Assembly: GCA_026416715.1 (NCBI GenBank)
Contig: JAOAEQ010000023.1
Location: 1-56,678, forward strand
From: a bacterium
GTDB lineage: Bacteria; UBP4; UBA4092; JAOAEQ01
Direction: 5' to 3'
DNA length: 56,678 nucleotides
Shown here: piece by piece, positions 32,234 to 40,591 of the stretch
How positions within the stretch are numbered: position 1 is the first letter of the stretch
Layout: each line of letters begins with the position of its first letter
The notes under the pieces: generated by a model
What the model was told of the DNA's origin: nothing
The model's input: only the letters and a program-made list of their open reading frames with translations
Database searches by the model: none
Translations under genes and position numbers: made by a program

Positions 32234-34387
32234 ATGGATAAACGTAGGATTAGAATCGGTATCGACGTTGGGGGGACATTCACTCACGCGGTTGCGATAG
32301 ATTCTGCCACATTCGAATTAATCGGCCAGGCGAAAGTTCCGACGACTCATACTGCGGAGGAAGGTGTCGCTAAAGGTATCATTGAATCTTTGCATCAGCT
32401 ACTAGCTGAATCGCAGATCGCCCCTGAAGAAGTAGCGTTTATTGCCCATAGTACGACCCAAGCGACGAATGCGTTACTCGAAGGAGATGTAGCGCCGGTA
32501 GGTATACTCGGTATGGGAAAAGGAATGGAAAAACTGCGGGCAAAATCAGAAACGCAGATTGGTGATATTACGTTAGCACCGGGTAGATTGCTGAAAACCT
32601 ATCATCGGTTCCTAGATACTACGGAAGCTCCTAGCCGAGAGACCATAAAAAATCTAATTTACGAACTTCTTACCGAAGGTGCGAAGGTTATCGTTGCCGC
32701 AGAAGCATTTAGTGTTGATGATACAACGAACGAAGAGCTCGTTCTTGAAGTAGCCGCAGAGTTAGGGCTCCCTGCAACCGCATCATTTGAAATTTCACAA
32801 CTTTATGGATTAAAAATTCGGACTCGGACTGCGGTGATTAATGCGAGTATGTTGCCGAAAATGCTCGAAACTGCGAACATGACGGAATCGAGTGTACGGA
32901 AAGCTGGTATAACCGCACCGTTGATGATTATGCGGTCTGATGGCGGAGTGATGGATATCGTCCAGATGCGGAAACGGCCGATTTTAACCATGTTATCCGG
33001 ACCGGCTGCGGGAGTAGCTGCAGCGCTGATGTATGCGAAAATCTCCGACGGTATTTTTCTGGAAGTTGGCGGAACTAGTACCGATATCTCCGCTATTAGA
33101 AACGGCCGGGCGCTCGTTAAAACTGCTGAGGTTGGCGGACACCGGGTATATCTTCGAACGCTTGATGTTCGAACGCTCGGGATTGCTGGCGGGTCAATGT
33201 GTCGAGTCAAACATAATCGAATTGCGGATGTTGGACCGCGGAGTGCGCATATTGCTGGGCTGGGATACGCGGCATTTACTCAGCCGGAACTGCTCGCGAA
33301 TGCAACGTTGAAATATATCCAGCCGAAACCGGGCGATCCAGCAGATTATGTTTATATTGAATCAACTTGCGGGGCGAAAGTAGCAATTACCCCGACGTGT
33401 GCGGCAAATTTTGCTGGATATGTTCCTTCGGGAGACTATGCTGCAGGAAACCTTTCGGCGATAAAACAGGCAATTTCTCTGCTTGCAAAGGAATTAAAAA
33501 TAAACGAAACGCAGGTCGCGGAAGATATTTTAAGCAAATCCGCTACCAAATGTCTCCGTGTTGTTGGACAATTATTACAGGATTATAAGTTAGATAAACA
33601 GTTGGTTTCATTAATTGGCGGCGGTGGCGGTGCTGCAGCGATTGTTCCCTATTTAGCTAAGCAGATGCAAATGCGGTATCAAATAGCGAAAAATGCAGCC
33701 GTGATTTCCGCTATTGGTGTAGCACTAGCGATGGTACGGGATACGATTGAACGAACGGTTATCAATCCAACGAGTAACGATATTCTTAAAATACGGCAAG
33801 AAGTTGAATCTGCGGTATTAGCAATGGGCGCAGCAGCGGAAAGTATCGAAATCCAGGTTGAAGTTGACGCACAAAAAAATATTCTGCGGGCAACGGCTAC
33901 CGGCACAACAGAACTTCGCACTCGGGATTTGCGTGATCGAATGGTATCGGAAGAAGCACGGAAACAAATTGCAGCGCAATCGCTTCAGGTGGAACCCGAA
34001 CAAGTTAAACATCTCGGGGGGACACCATATTTAGATATCTATATGGCAACAGTATTGAAAAAACGGCTTTTCGGACTCTATCGGCAAGCGCTTCACCCGG
34101 TCCGTATCCTGGATAAAGAAGGAATCATTCGTCTTCAATTCAATGATAGTGCTATAGCTCAAACAACTAAAGGAAACTTAACGGAAACATTAGAAAAGTT
34201 CATTCAGGAACATACTAGTTACGGCGATGCGGGAAGAACACTTCCTGATACCTTCATTTTATATCGTAGTAGAATCTTAGATTTATCTGGTTTGCTTGAG
34301 ATATCACAAATTATCTCGTTAGCAAATGCGGAATTAGCAACGATGGATTCGAATGAACCGGTAGTTTGTTTGGTTAACTTAAGATAA
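32234..34387 (+). CDS. hydantoinase/oxoprolinase family protein (HyuA-like)
   Basis: 717 residues, typical for the family. It opens with IRIGIDVGGTFTHAVAIDSATFELIG, the actin-like ATPase phosphate-1 loop of HyuA N. Further on are FIAHSTTQATNALLEG, ILTMLSGPAAGVAAALMYA and GIFLEVGGTSTDISAIRNGRAL (phosphate-2 type), then LIGGGGGAAAIVPYLA near the C-terminus. The family hydrolyses cyclic amides such as 5-oxoproline or hydantoins with ATP, or carboxylates ketones. A HyuB partner is not adjacent. Its placement between secreted polysaccharide genes is odd and may be incidental. It is cytoplasmic, with no signal peptide. Confidence 0.88.
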   Translation: MDKRRIRIGIDVGGTFTHAVAIDSATFELIGQAKVPTTHTAEEGVAKGIIESLHQLLAESQIAPEEVAFIAHSTTQATNALLEGDVAPVGILGMGKGMEKLRAKSETQIGDITLAPGRLLKTYHRFLDTTEAPSRETIKNLIYELLTEGAKVIVAAEAFSVDDTTNEELVLEVAAELGLPATASFEISQLYGLKIRTRTAVINASMLPKMLETANMTESSVRKAGITAPLMIMRSDGGVMDIVQMRKRPILTMLSGPAAGVAAALMYAKISDGIFLEVGGTSTDISAIRNGRALVKTAEVGGHRVYLRTLDVRTLGIAGGSMCRVKHNRIADVGPRSAHIAGLGYAAFTQPELLANATLKYIQPKPGDPADYVYIESTCGAKVAITPTCAANFAGYVPSGDYAAGNLSAIKQAISLLAKELKINETQVAEDILSKSATKCLRVVGQLLQDYKLDKQLVSLIGGGGGAAAIVPYLAKQMQMRYQIAKNAAVISAIGVALAMVRDTIERTVINPTSNDILKIRQEVESAVLAMGAAAESIEIQVEVDAQKNILRATATGTTELRTRDLRDRMVSEEARKQIAAQSLQVEPEQVKHLGGTPYLDIYMATVLKKRLFGLYRQALHPVRILDKEGIIRLQFNDSAIAQTTKGNLTETLEKFIQEHTSYGDAGRTLPDTFILYRSRILDLSGLLEISQIISLANAELATMDSNEPVVCLVNLR

Positions 34388-34473
34388 TTCGAGCTATAAT
34401 TTATTCTCAATGAAAAAGTTATACCAAATCCTAACGTTGTTCATTTTAAAACTGAATCGGTAAAGTAGATGGT

Positions 34474-37251
34474 ATGTACTCGAATTTCATTTATATTTTT
34501 ATAATTCTCAACATTGTGGTTTGTTTAATCCAACCAGTTTGTTTTGCTGTTGAGAGTGAACCGATTAATCTTCGAACATTAAATCCGAATTTTGATTTTT
34601 TTCCGGAGTCTTCGTTATATGATTTTAGCGTTCTCCTTGATGCACCAGCCGGTAAACATGGTTTTCTCTCGGTAAGACCTGATGGTCATTTCTATTTCGC
34701 TGATGGAACCCGAGCACGATTCTGGGGCGTAGTCATTCCCCAAGAACATGTTGATATCCCGAAAGAACGGATTGACCGAGTAGTAGAAACACTCGCGCGC
34801 GCCGGCGTTAATCTGGTTCGGTTTGATTCACTGGATAGACCTGGCGGAATTATTCGACGGAATATTTTTGATGAATCATATCCACGAAACGCTGAAACTC
34901 GTTATTTCGACCGGAATTATCGTGACCGGTTAGCATATTGGATATATAAACTGAAACAGCGTGGAATTTATACCTATTTAACTTTGCGCGCAGAAAGAGT
35001 TTTTAAACCTGGCGATTCGGTGGTTAACGCTGATCAGCTCGGAGCTGGAGCCCGACCATATGCATATTTCAACCAGAAACTGATTGAGCTACAAAACCAA
35101 TACGCAGAAAAATTTTTATGCTCGTATATTAATCCATATACGGGGTTATCATTTGCGGCGGATCCAGCAGTAGCGATGCTTGAGTTGGTTGCTGAAGATA
35201 GTTTCTTTACGCGTCCGGAACGATTAAATATGCTAGTTGAACCATATAAAACCGAGTTACAGCAGAAATGGAATCAATGGCTTTTAAAGAAATATGGAAC
35301 CACTGCTAACCTTAACCGTGCTTGGACGGTAGCAACTCGTCGGCAGTTCGCCTTAAGCGGATTAACTAAGCAAGAAAATCTCGAACAACAAACAGTATTA
35401 ATACCGAATATGACGCTGGATCATTTCGAATCTGTAATTAAAGGCGAAACTACAGACCCGATGAAATCGCCTGGACGACGTGCGGATGCAGTTCGATTTC
35501 TTGTTGAACTCCAACGGCAATATTTCGCTGAACTACGTGATTTTCTGCGCGAAAAAGGGTTGAAAATCCCTCTGACCGCATCGGTGAACTGCGCGGTTAT
35601 TCCAGACACCTGGTCAGTTATTCAAGAGTTAGATTTCACCGTAACCAATATGGTGGTAGATAATCCGGAAGAACAGAAAATGCCTGTTGGAAAATTGATT
35701 GCGTATTTACCACAAGAAACGCTCGCTGAATTTGGATATGAGAATAAAAATGAACTAAAATCAACTGATGAATGGTCGTTGATGCCGTGGGTAACTCGCG
35801 CGAAATGGGCTGGGAAACCGCTCGTGCTTCGGAAAACCGCTACTTGTTGGCCAAATCATTATCGCGCAGGAAGTATGGTAGAAACCGCCGTATATTGTGG
35901 GTTGCAGGATATCGATGCCGTATTATTTTCAGCGTATCATACCACAGACGACATTGCGACGTTAACTTCATATGGAATGCAATCCGACCCGACCCGATGG
36001 GGGTTATTCGGGCTTGGTGCGAAATTGTTTTTAGCTCGAGAAATTCGACCGACACAACGAATGATTGATATCGGATACTCTTTGGAAGATATGTGTACCT
36101 ATGCAAACTATCTAAACGAACTGCACGTACTCGCTTGGTTCTATCGAATACAAAATCGATTTATTGACCGAGAATATGATGGAAAAGCGGATTTGGTTAT
36201 TGCCTCCGGACGAAGTCATGCGGCAAAATATCCTGGCAGCAAAAGTATCATTTATGCAAATACCGAGTTTGCAAATGCGGCACAGAATAAATTTGTTGGT
36301 AACGAAGAAACGATTTATGCGCTATCCAAGTATCGGGTATCTCGCGTTCCGATATCACCGATGGAATTCAGTTTTGCAGGGATAGGATTTGAAAGTGTGC
36401 AAGCAACAAAACTGGATACCCAAACCGCTTTTACTACCGAAAATGCGATTCTACTTGGTTATCAACCGATGGGGATAGATATAACCCGCAAATATGCGTA
36501 TGGTTTTTACGACCCGAAACGGGAAAACCTGCTAATTGCAGAAGCGAAATATCGTGATATACCCAAATTTGCCGTTGATTTAATGGCACGATGGTATCAC
36601 CTGCCGATAACCCATCATACCTTAACGTCCGGCATTTTCCCTTCCGAAACGGGTGAAATTATCAGGGATACGAACGCTGGTATTTTATATGTTGATACTG
36701 AGAACACGCAGGTAATTGCGGGAGCGTTTAATTCCAACCAACCATATACGACGACAAAAATGGAGATTGTATCGCAATCTCCGTTTGCGGTGATAATTGC
36801 TACATCGCTTGATACCCAGCCGATTACTGTAAGTAAACGGATACTAGTTAAAATGGTTACAGTAGCGGAAAATACTGGTCAGAAACTCAGTTCTATCCCT
36901 CACGTGGTTAAGGAAGGAAAATTTTATCCATTATTATCAGCTGGGAGAAGTCCGATAGTAACCCTTGGACAACCGATAGAAACGCCAACGAAAATCAGGT
37001 TGAATGGCAAACAATTGGTCGAGGTATGTATGCAGAACGGTACTTGGGAACTGCTCTGCGATTTAGCGCAAGACCGATATTATCTTTACTGTGATACTCC
37101 GAATATCCAGTTTACCATCAACTCACGGTCTGACCGACTGCGGTTGATTCGATTCCATGATGCCGTTGAACCAGATGACCCGCAAAAGGTTGACCGAACG
37201 TTTATTTATCCTGGGTTCGCAAAATATATTGAATTAACTGGTATGAAATAA
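34474..37251 (+). CDS. secreted GH5-like (clan GH-A) glycosidase homologue
   Basis: 925 residues with a signal peptide (about 5-25). The catalytic-type barrel begins RPDGHFYFADGTRARFWGVVIPQ (family: FADGxxxRFWGVN) and GVNLVRFDSLD. The segment AVAMLELVAEDSFF (235-245) corresponds to the acid/base strand, usually E-x-N-E-N; Glu241 is kept but Asn is Ala. The strand that normally carries the nucleophile (KPxVxSEWN) reads KPLVLRKTATCWPNHYR here, so the Glu position is about Lys454. This suggests an inactive or altered enzyme. The C-terminal third (about 620-925) is beta-rich and unassigned. It is followed after 10 bp by the GH26-like gene, so the two are likely cotranscribed. Confidence 0.72.
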   Translation: MYSNFIYIFIILNIVVCLIQPVCFAVESEPINLRTLNPNFDFFPESSLYDFSVLLDAPAGKHGFLSVRPDGHFYFADGTRARFWGVVIPQEHVDIPKERIDRVVETLARAGVNLVRFDSLDRPGGIIRRNIFDESYPRNAETRYFDRNYRDRLAYWIYKLKQRGIYTYLTLRAERVFKPGDSVVNADQLGAGARPYAYFNQKLIELQNQYAEKFLCSYINPYTGLSFAADPAVAMLELVAEDSFFTRPERLNMLVEPYKTELQQKWNQWLLKKYGTTANLNRAWTVATRRQFALSGLTKQENLEQQTVLIPNMTLDHFESVIKGETTDPMKSPGRRADAVRFLVELQRQYFAELRDFLREKGLKIPLTASVNCAVIPDTWSVIQELDFTVTNMVVDNPEEQKMPVGKLIAYLPQETLAEFGYENKNELKSTDEWSLMPWVTRAKWAGKPLVLRKTATCWPNHYRAGSMVETAVYCGLQDIDAVLFSAYHTTDDIATLTSYGMQSDPTRWGLFGLGAKLFLAREIRPTQRMIDIGYSLEDMCTYANYLNELHVLAWFYRIQNRFIDREYDGKADLVIASGRSHAAKYPGSKSIIYANTEFANAAQNKFVGNEETIYALSKYRVSRVPISPMEFSFAGIGFESVQATKLDTQTAFTTENAILLGYQPMGIDITRKYAYGFYDPKRENLLIAEAKYRDIPKFAVDLMARWYHLPITHHTLTSGIFPSETGEIIRDTNAGILYVDTENTQVIAGAFNSNQPYTTTKMEIVSQSPFAVIIATSLDTQPITVSKRILVKMVTVAENTGQKLSSIPHVVKEGKFYPLLSAGRSPIVTLGQPIETPTKIRLNGKQLVEVCMQNGTWELLCDLAQDRYYLYCDTPNIQFTINSRSDRLRLIRFHDAVEPDDPQKVDRTFIYPGFAKYIELTGMK

Positions 37252-37261
37252 TTTTTTTCGA

Positions 37262-38935
37262 ATGCAGATTTATTTTAGATTATTTTTATTAGTAATAATC
37301 TCTTTATCTATATCAACAATTGTATTCGGATTAGCAAAATACGAACCGAGTTCTGGTTGTTATCTCGGTGCATATATTGAGGCGGATCCGGTCGCTCCGG
37401 GTAACATTTATGCATTCGAAACCGCAACGCAAAAAAAACATGCTTGTTATATGATTTATGCCGGTTGGGGTTCAGGGTTCCCAACCGCATGGGCGCAGAA
37501 TGCAAAAATATACGGTGCAGCGGTGCAGATAGCATTTGCGCCGAATAATTTTGGGTTGGACTCGGTGGTTGATGGCCCGTATATCCGGAAATGGGCGCAA
37601 GCTGCGCATACGTTACGGATGCCAGTTTTTGTTCGCTGGGCGTCAGAAATGAATTTAAGCGAATTTAATTGGTCGGGTGATACCGCAAAATATGTCAATA
37701 AATGGCGGTTGCTCTATAACATTTTTAAAGAGGAAGCGCCGAATATCGCTATGGTTTGGGCGCCGAACTGGTCACCGACAAGCAATATCCCCGGATATTA
37801 TCCTGGAGATGAATATGTTGACTGGATAGGAGTAGATATGTATATGGGATTAGGTACGGGGACGACTGACCAAACTGACCCAAGAACCAAAATCCAGTAT
37901 GTTTATAATTTTGCAACCTCGCATCGTAAACCGATTATGCTGCCTGAATGGGCTGCCTGCCATGCTTATTCTAAGGATTCTATCGCTTATGATTGCACCG
38001 CGTATGGAATTGAGAAAATGAATCTGATTTATGACCATCTCCAAGCGGAATTCCCAAATCTGAAATTAGTCACCTGGTTCGATTGGGATACCCGGTCTAT
38101 CAACAATGCAGATTTTTCGTTAACTAATAATTATGCGGTGTTAACCAATTATCGCCGCGCGATTTCAAGTCAATATTATTTAACTAGTATTTCGCTCGAT
38201 ACGGCGCTAGTCCAGATACATTTTAGCAATATAACTGCAAATCAGGTTATTTCTGGAAACAGATATATTACCGCAACCACTTCGTTTCCGGTATCGATAA
38301 ATTCGATTGTTTTTTGGATTAATACCACGCAGGTTTCGCGATTAACTACAACTCCCTATCAATATTATTGGTCTACCGAACCCTTTATAGATGGAGAGTA
38401 TCAACTGAAGGTGCAGGTTTATGCAGCGAATAGTAGTTATGACTATGACCAAATTGATGTGGTTCTTGATAAGAGCGGGGATTACGTGAATTTAATTTTG
38501 GATAATAATTCACCAGGGTTTACTACTACCGGAGGTGGCTGGTGGTTATCGAGTTCCCAAGGAGACCGATACGGCGCAAATTATTATTGTCATAATCCAG
38601 GGTCGGGAACCGCAAAAGCTATCTGGCGACCGACTATCCCGAATCCCGGATTCTATGATGTCTATGCGTGGTGGAGTATTCATTCTAATCGCGCAACGAA
38701 TGCACCATATACCATAAATTATTTCGGTGGGATAACCACTATCAGGGTCAATCAAGAGGTTAATGGCGGGCAGTGGAATCTTTTAGGTAAATTTTACTTT
38801 TCCGCTGGGACAACGGGAACGGTAACGCTTTCCGATGATGCGAATGATATTGTTATCGCTGATGCCGTACGGTTCATGAAGAATGCGAATAGTTCTACTG
38901 CTCTTGAAAAAGATAAATGGATATTATACGAATAA
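37262..38935 (+). CDS. secreted GH26-like beta-mannanase-type enzyme with golvesin-type domain
   Basis: 557 residues. A signal peptide (about 5-24) precedes a GH26-like barrel (about 30-300). The two catalytic Glu residues are in place: Glu129 in VFVRWASEMNLSEFNW (family HEMN) and Glu229 in KPIMLPEWAAC, 100 residues apart as usual in the family. VDWIGVDMY is also typical. An Ig-like beta domain follows (about 310-400). The last ~140 residues are a golvesin-C-like domain (LILDNNSPGFTTTGGGWW, PGFYDVYAWW, IVIADAVRFM), the same module as in the deacetylase at 29077. The likely substrate is a mannan-like or beta-linked glycan. It is downstream of the GH5-like gene by 10 bp. Confidence 0.85.
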   Translation: MQIYFRLFLLVIISLSISTIVFGLAKYEPSSGCYLGAYIEADPVAPGNIYAFETATQKKHACYMIYAGWGSGFPTAWAQNAKIYGAAVQIAFAPNNFGLDSVVDGPYIRKWAQAAHTLRMPVFVRWASEMNLSEFNWSGDTAKYVNKWRLLYNIFKEEAPNIAMVWAPNWSPTSNIPGYYPGDEYVDWIGVDMYMGLGTGTTDQTDPRTKIQYVYNFATSHRKPIMLPEWAACHAYSKDSIAYDCTAYGIEKMNLIYDHLQAEFPNLKLVTWFDWDTRSINNADFSLTNNYAVLTNYRRAISSQYYLTSISLDTALVQIHFSNITANQVISGNRYITATTSFPVSINSIVFWINTTQVSRLTTTPYQYYWSTEPFIDGEYQLKVQVYAANSSYDYDQIDVVLDKSGDYVNLILDNNSPGFTTTGGGWWLSSSQGDRYGANYYCHNPGSGTAKAIWRPTIPNPGFYDVYAWWSIHSNRATNAPYTINYFGGITTIRVNQEVNGGQWNLLGKFYFSAGTTGTVTLSDDANDIVIADAVRFMKNANSSTALEKDKWILYE

Positions 38936-38945
38936 CATAAATCAG

Positions 38946-39060
38946 CTAATAAGGATAAATAGGTTAATAGTTAAACGTGTTATGAGTGTTTGGGGTTCAT
39001 AAGACACGGTTTTGAACCCTCAATAATTTAACTGATTTAACCCATTTAACTCATTTAATT
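38946..39060. repeat. Long inverted repeat, GGTTAAATA flavour, with apical hairpin
   Basis: The left arm (38946-38975, CTAATAAGGATAAATAGG and on) and right arm (39028-39060, TTTAACTGA, TTTAACCCA, TTTAACTCA) are imperfect complements with a 9-nt unit. Between them a hairpin GGGTTCA (38993-38999) / TGAACCC (39013-39019) is perfect. The right arm ends 6 nt before the phosphohexomutase start, which has no Shine-Dalgarno. Confidence 0.65.
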
Positions 39061-39066
39061 AAGAAT

Positions 39067-40467
39067 ATGCAAATACGATTCGGAACTGATGGATGGCGAG
39101 CGATTATCGCCGATGAATTTACTTTTGCGAATGTTGAAATTATCGCGCAGGCGTTGGCCGATTATATTTTTTCAACCGGAAACGCATCTCGTGGTATTGT
39201 TATCGGGTATGACTACCGTTTTCATTCAGAAAACTACGCTCTACGGGTAGCTGAAGTCGTCGCAAGTAATCATATTCCGGTATATTTGAGCGATACCGCG
39301 TTGCCGACCCCGGCACTTTCGCTAGCAACCAAACAACGGCAATGCGCTGGCGGAATTATGATAACCGCATCGCATAATCCACCATTATATAATGGGATAA
39401 AGTTTAAAGCGCCGTATGGCGGTTCCGCAACTAAAGAGATTACCCAAGCGATTGAAAAAAAACTATATCAAACACTTCCAAGACGTGAACCTAAAATTGC
39501 GCAAAGGTATATTCAGAAAACGGATTTGGTTACACCGTATTTAACCCAATTACAATCATTTGTTGTGTTAGAAAAAATAATAGAGTATCCTATCAAGGTT
39601 GTTGCGGATTCGATGCATGGGGTCGGCAAAAATTATCTAGAACAACTCCTGCAAGGGGGGAAAATTCAGGTTAAAACGATACGCGGGAATCGAGACGCGC
39701 TATTCGGCGGAATTCTTCCGGAACCAATACCAAAAAATCTGGGGATGCTGTTTGAAGAAGTCCAACGATTCGGTGCAACCGTTGGCCTAGCTACTGATGG
39801 AGATAGTGACCGTATCGGAGTTGTTGATGAACAAGGACGGTTTGTCACCCCACATCATTTAGCACCGATATTATTTGAGCATCTAAAAAAGACTAGGAAA
39901 TGGTCTGGCGATGTCGTTCGCACCATTTCTATGGCATCAATAATAGATAAACTCGCTGCAGAATATGGCGCGACTGTGACAGAAGTGCCGGTCGGATTCA
40001 AGAACGTTGCTGAGTTGATGGTGCAGAAGGATATCCTCATTGGCGGCGAAGAAAGCGGCGGAATCGGGATTAAAAATCATATTCCGGAACGCGACGGACT
40101 ATTGCTCGGACTTCTTACATTAGAATGTTTAGTAACAACGGGAAAAAAACCGAGTAATTTGGTAGCTGATTTAGAAAGCCGATTTGGGAAGCTCGTTTAC
40201 GACCGGATTGATGCGCATTGTCCGGATGAAATAAGAATCGGGTTAATCAATCGGCTGAAATCGCAGCCGCCGGATAAAATCGCGAATATTACCGTAGATA
40301 ACATCAGCAGTTTCGATGGAATTAAATTCTATCTGGTTGATGGAAGTTGGCTATTAATTCGGGCGTCGGATACTGAACCGGTCGTTCGCATCTATGTCGG
40401 TTCAGATTCAGAACGAAAAACCGCAAGTATCCTTAATGCAGGAAAGATACTCTGCGGAATTAAATAA
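39067..40467 (+). CDS. phosphoglucomutase/phosphomannomutase family enzyme
   Basis: 466 residues of the alpha-D-phosphohexomutase superfamily. Domain 1 has FGTDGWRAIIADEFTFANV and the phosphoserine loop GGIMITASHNPPLYNGIKFK. Domain 2 has the metal loop ATDGDSDRIGVVD. Domain 3 has the sugar-specificity loop GGEESGGIGIKNHIPERDG. Domain 4 has the phosphate site RASDTEPVVRIYV. The GEESGG loop is that of glucose/mannose-1-phosphate mutases. With the GH94 phosphorylase gene directly downstream, the two could form a route: phosphorolysis gives a sugar 1-phosphate and this enzyme gives the 6-phosphate. Cytoplasmic. Confidence 0.93.
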   Translation: MQIRFGTDGWRAIIADEFTFANVEIIAQALADYIFSTGNASRGIVIGYDYRFHSENYALRVAEVVASNHIPVYLSDTALPTPALSLATKQRQCAGGIMITASHNPPLYNGIKFKAPYGGSATKEITQAIEKKLYQTLPRREPKIAQRYIQKTDLVTPYLTQLQSFVVLEKIIEYPIKVVADSMHGVGKNYLEQLLQGGKIQVKTIRGNRDALFGGILPEPIPKNLGMLFEEVQRFGATVGLATDGDSDRIGVVDEQGRFVTPHHLAPILFEHLKKTRKWSGDVVRTISMASIIDKLAAEYGATVTEVPVGFKNVAELMVQKDILIGGEESGGIGIKNHIPERDGLLLGLLTLECLVTTGKKPSNLVADLESRFGKLVYDRIDAHCPDEIRIGLINRLKSQPPDKIANITVDNISSFDGIKFYLVDGSWLLIRASDTEPVVRIYVGSDSERKTASILNAGKILCGIK

Positions 40468-40500
40468 AAGAGAGTCGTATAGGACACTATATTTAGCAAG

Positions 40501-40556
40501 GACGCAAAGAAATCTTTATTTTATCCTGGCAGGGTAAACAGGATTATCGTTGCGTC
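40501..40556. repeat. Nested inverted repeat between mutase and phosphorylase genes
   Basis: Outer GACGCAA (40501-40507) / TTGCGTC (40550-40556) and inner ATCCTG (40523-40528) / CAGGAT (40539-40544) are both perfect, sharing one axis. It lies 36 nt before the GH94 start. It could attenuate or stabilise a bicistronic message. Confidence 0.55.
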
Positions 40557-40591
40557 TTTTGTTTGAAAGGTTTGATGGAGAACTATTAGGT

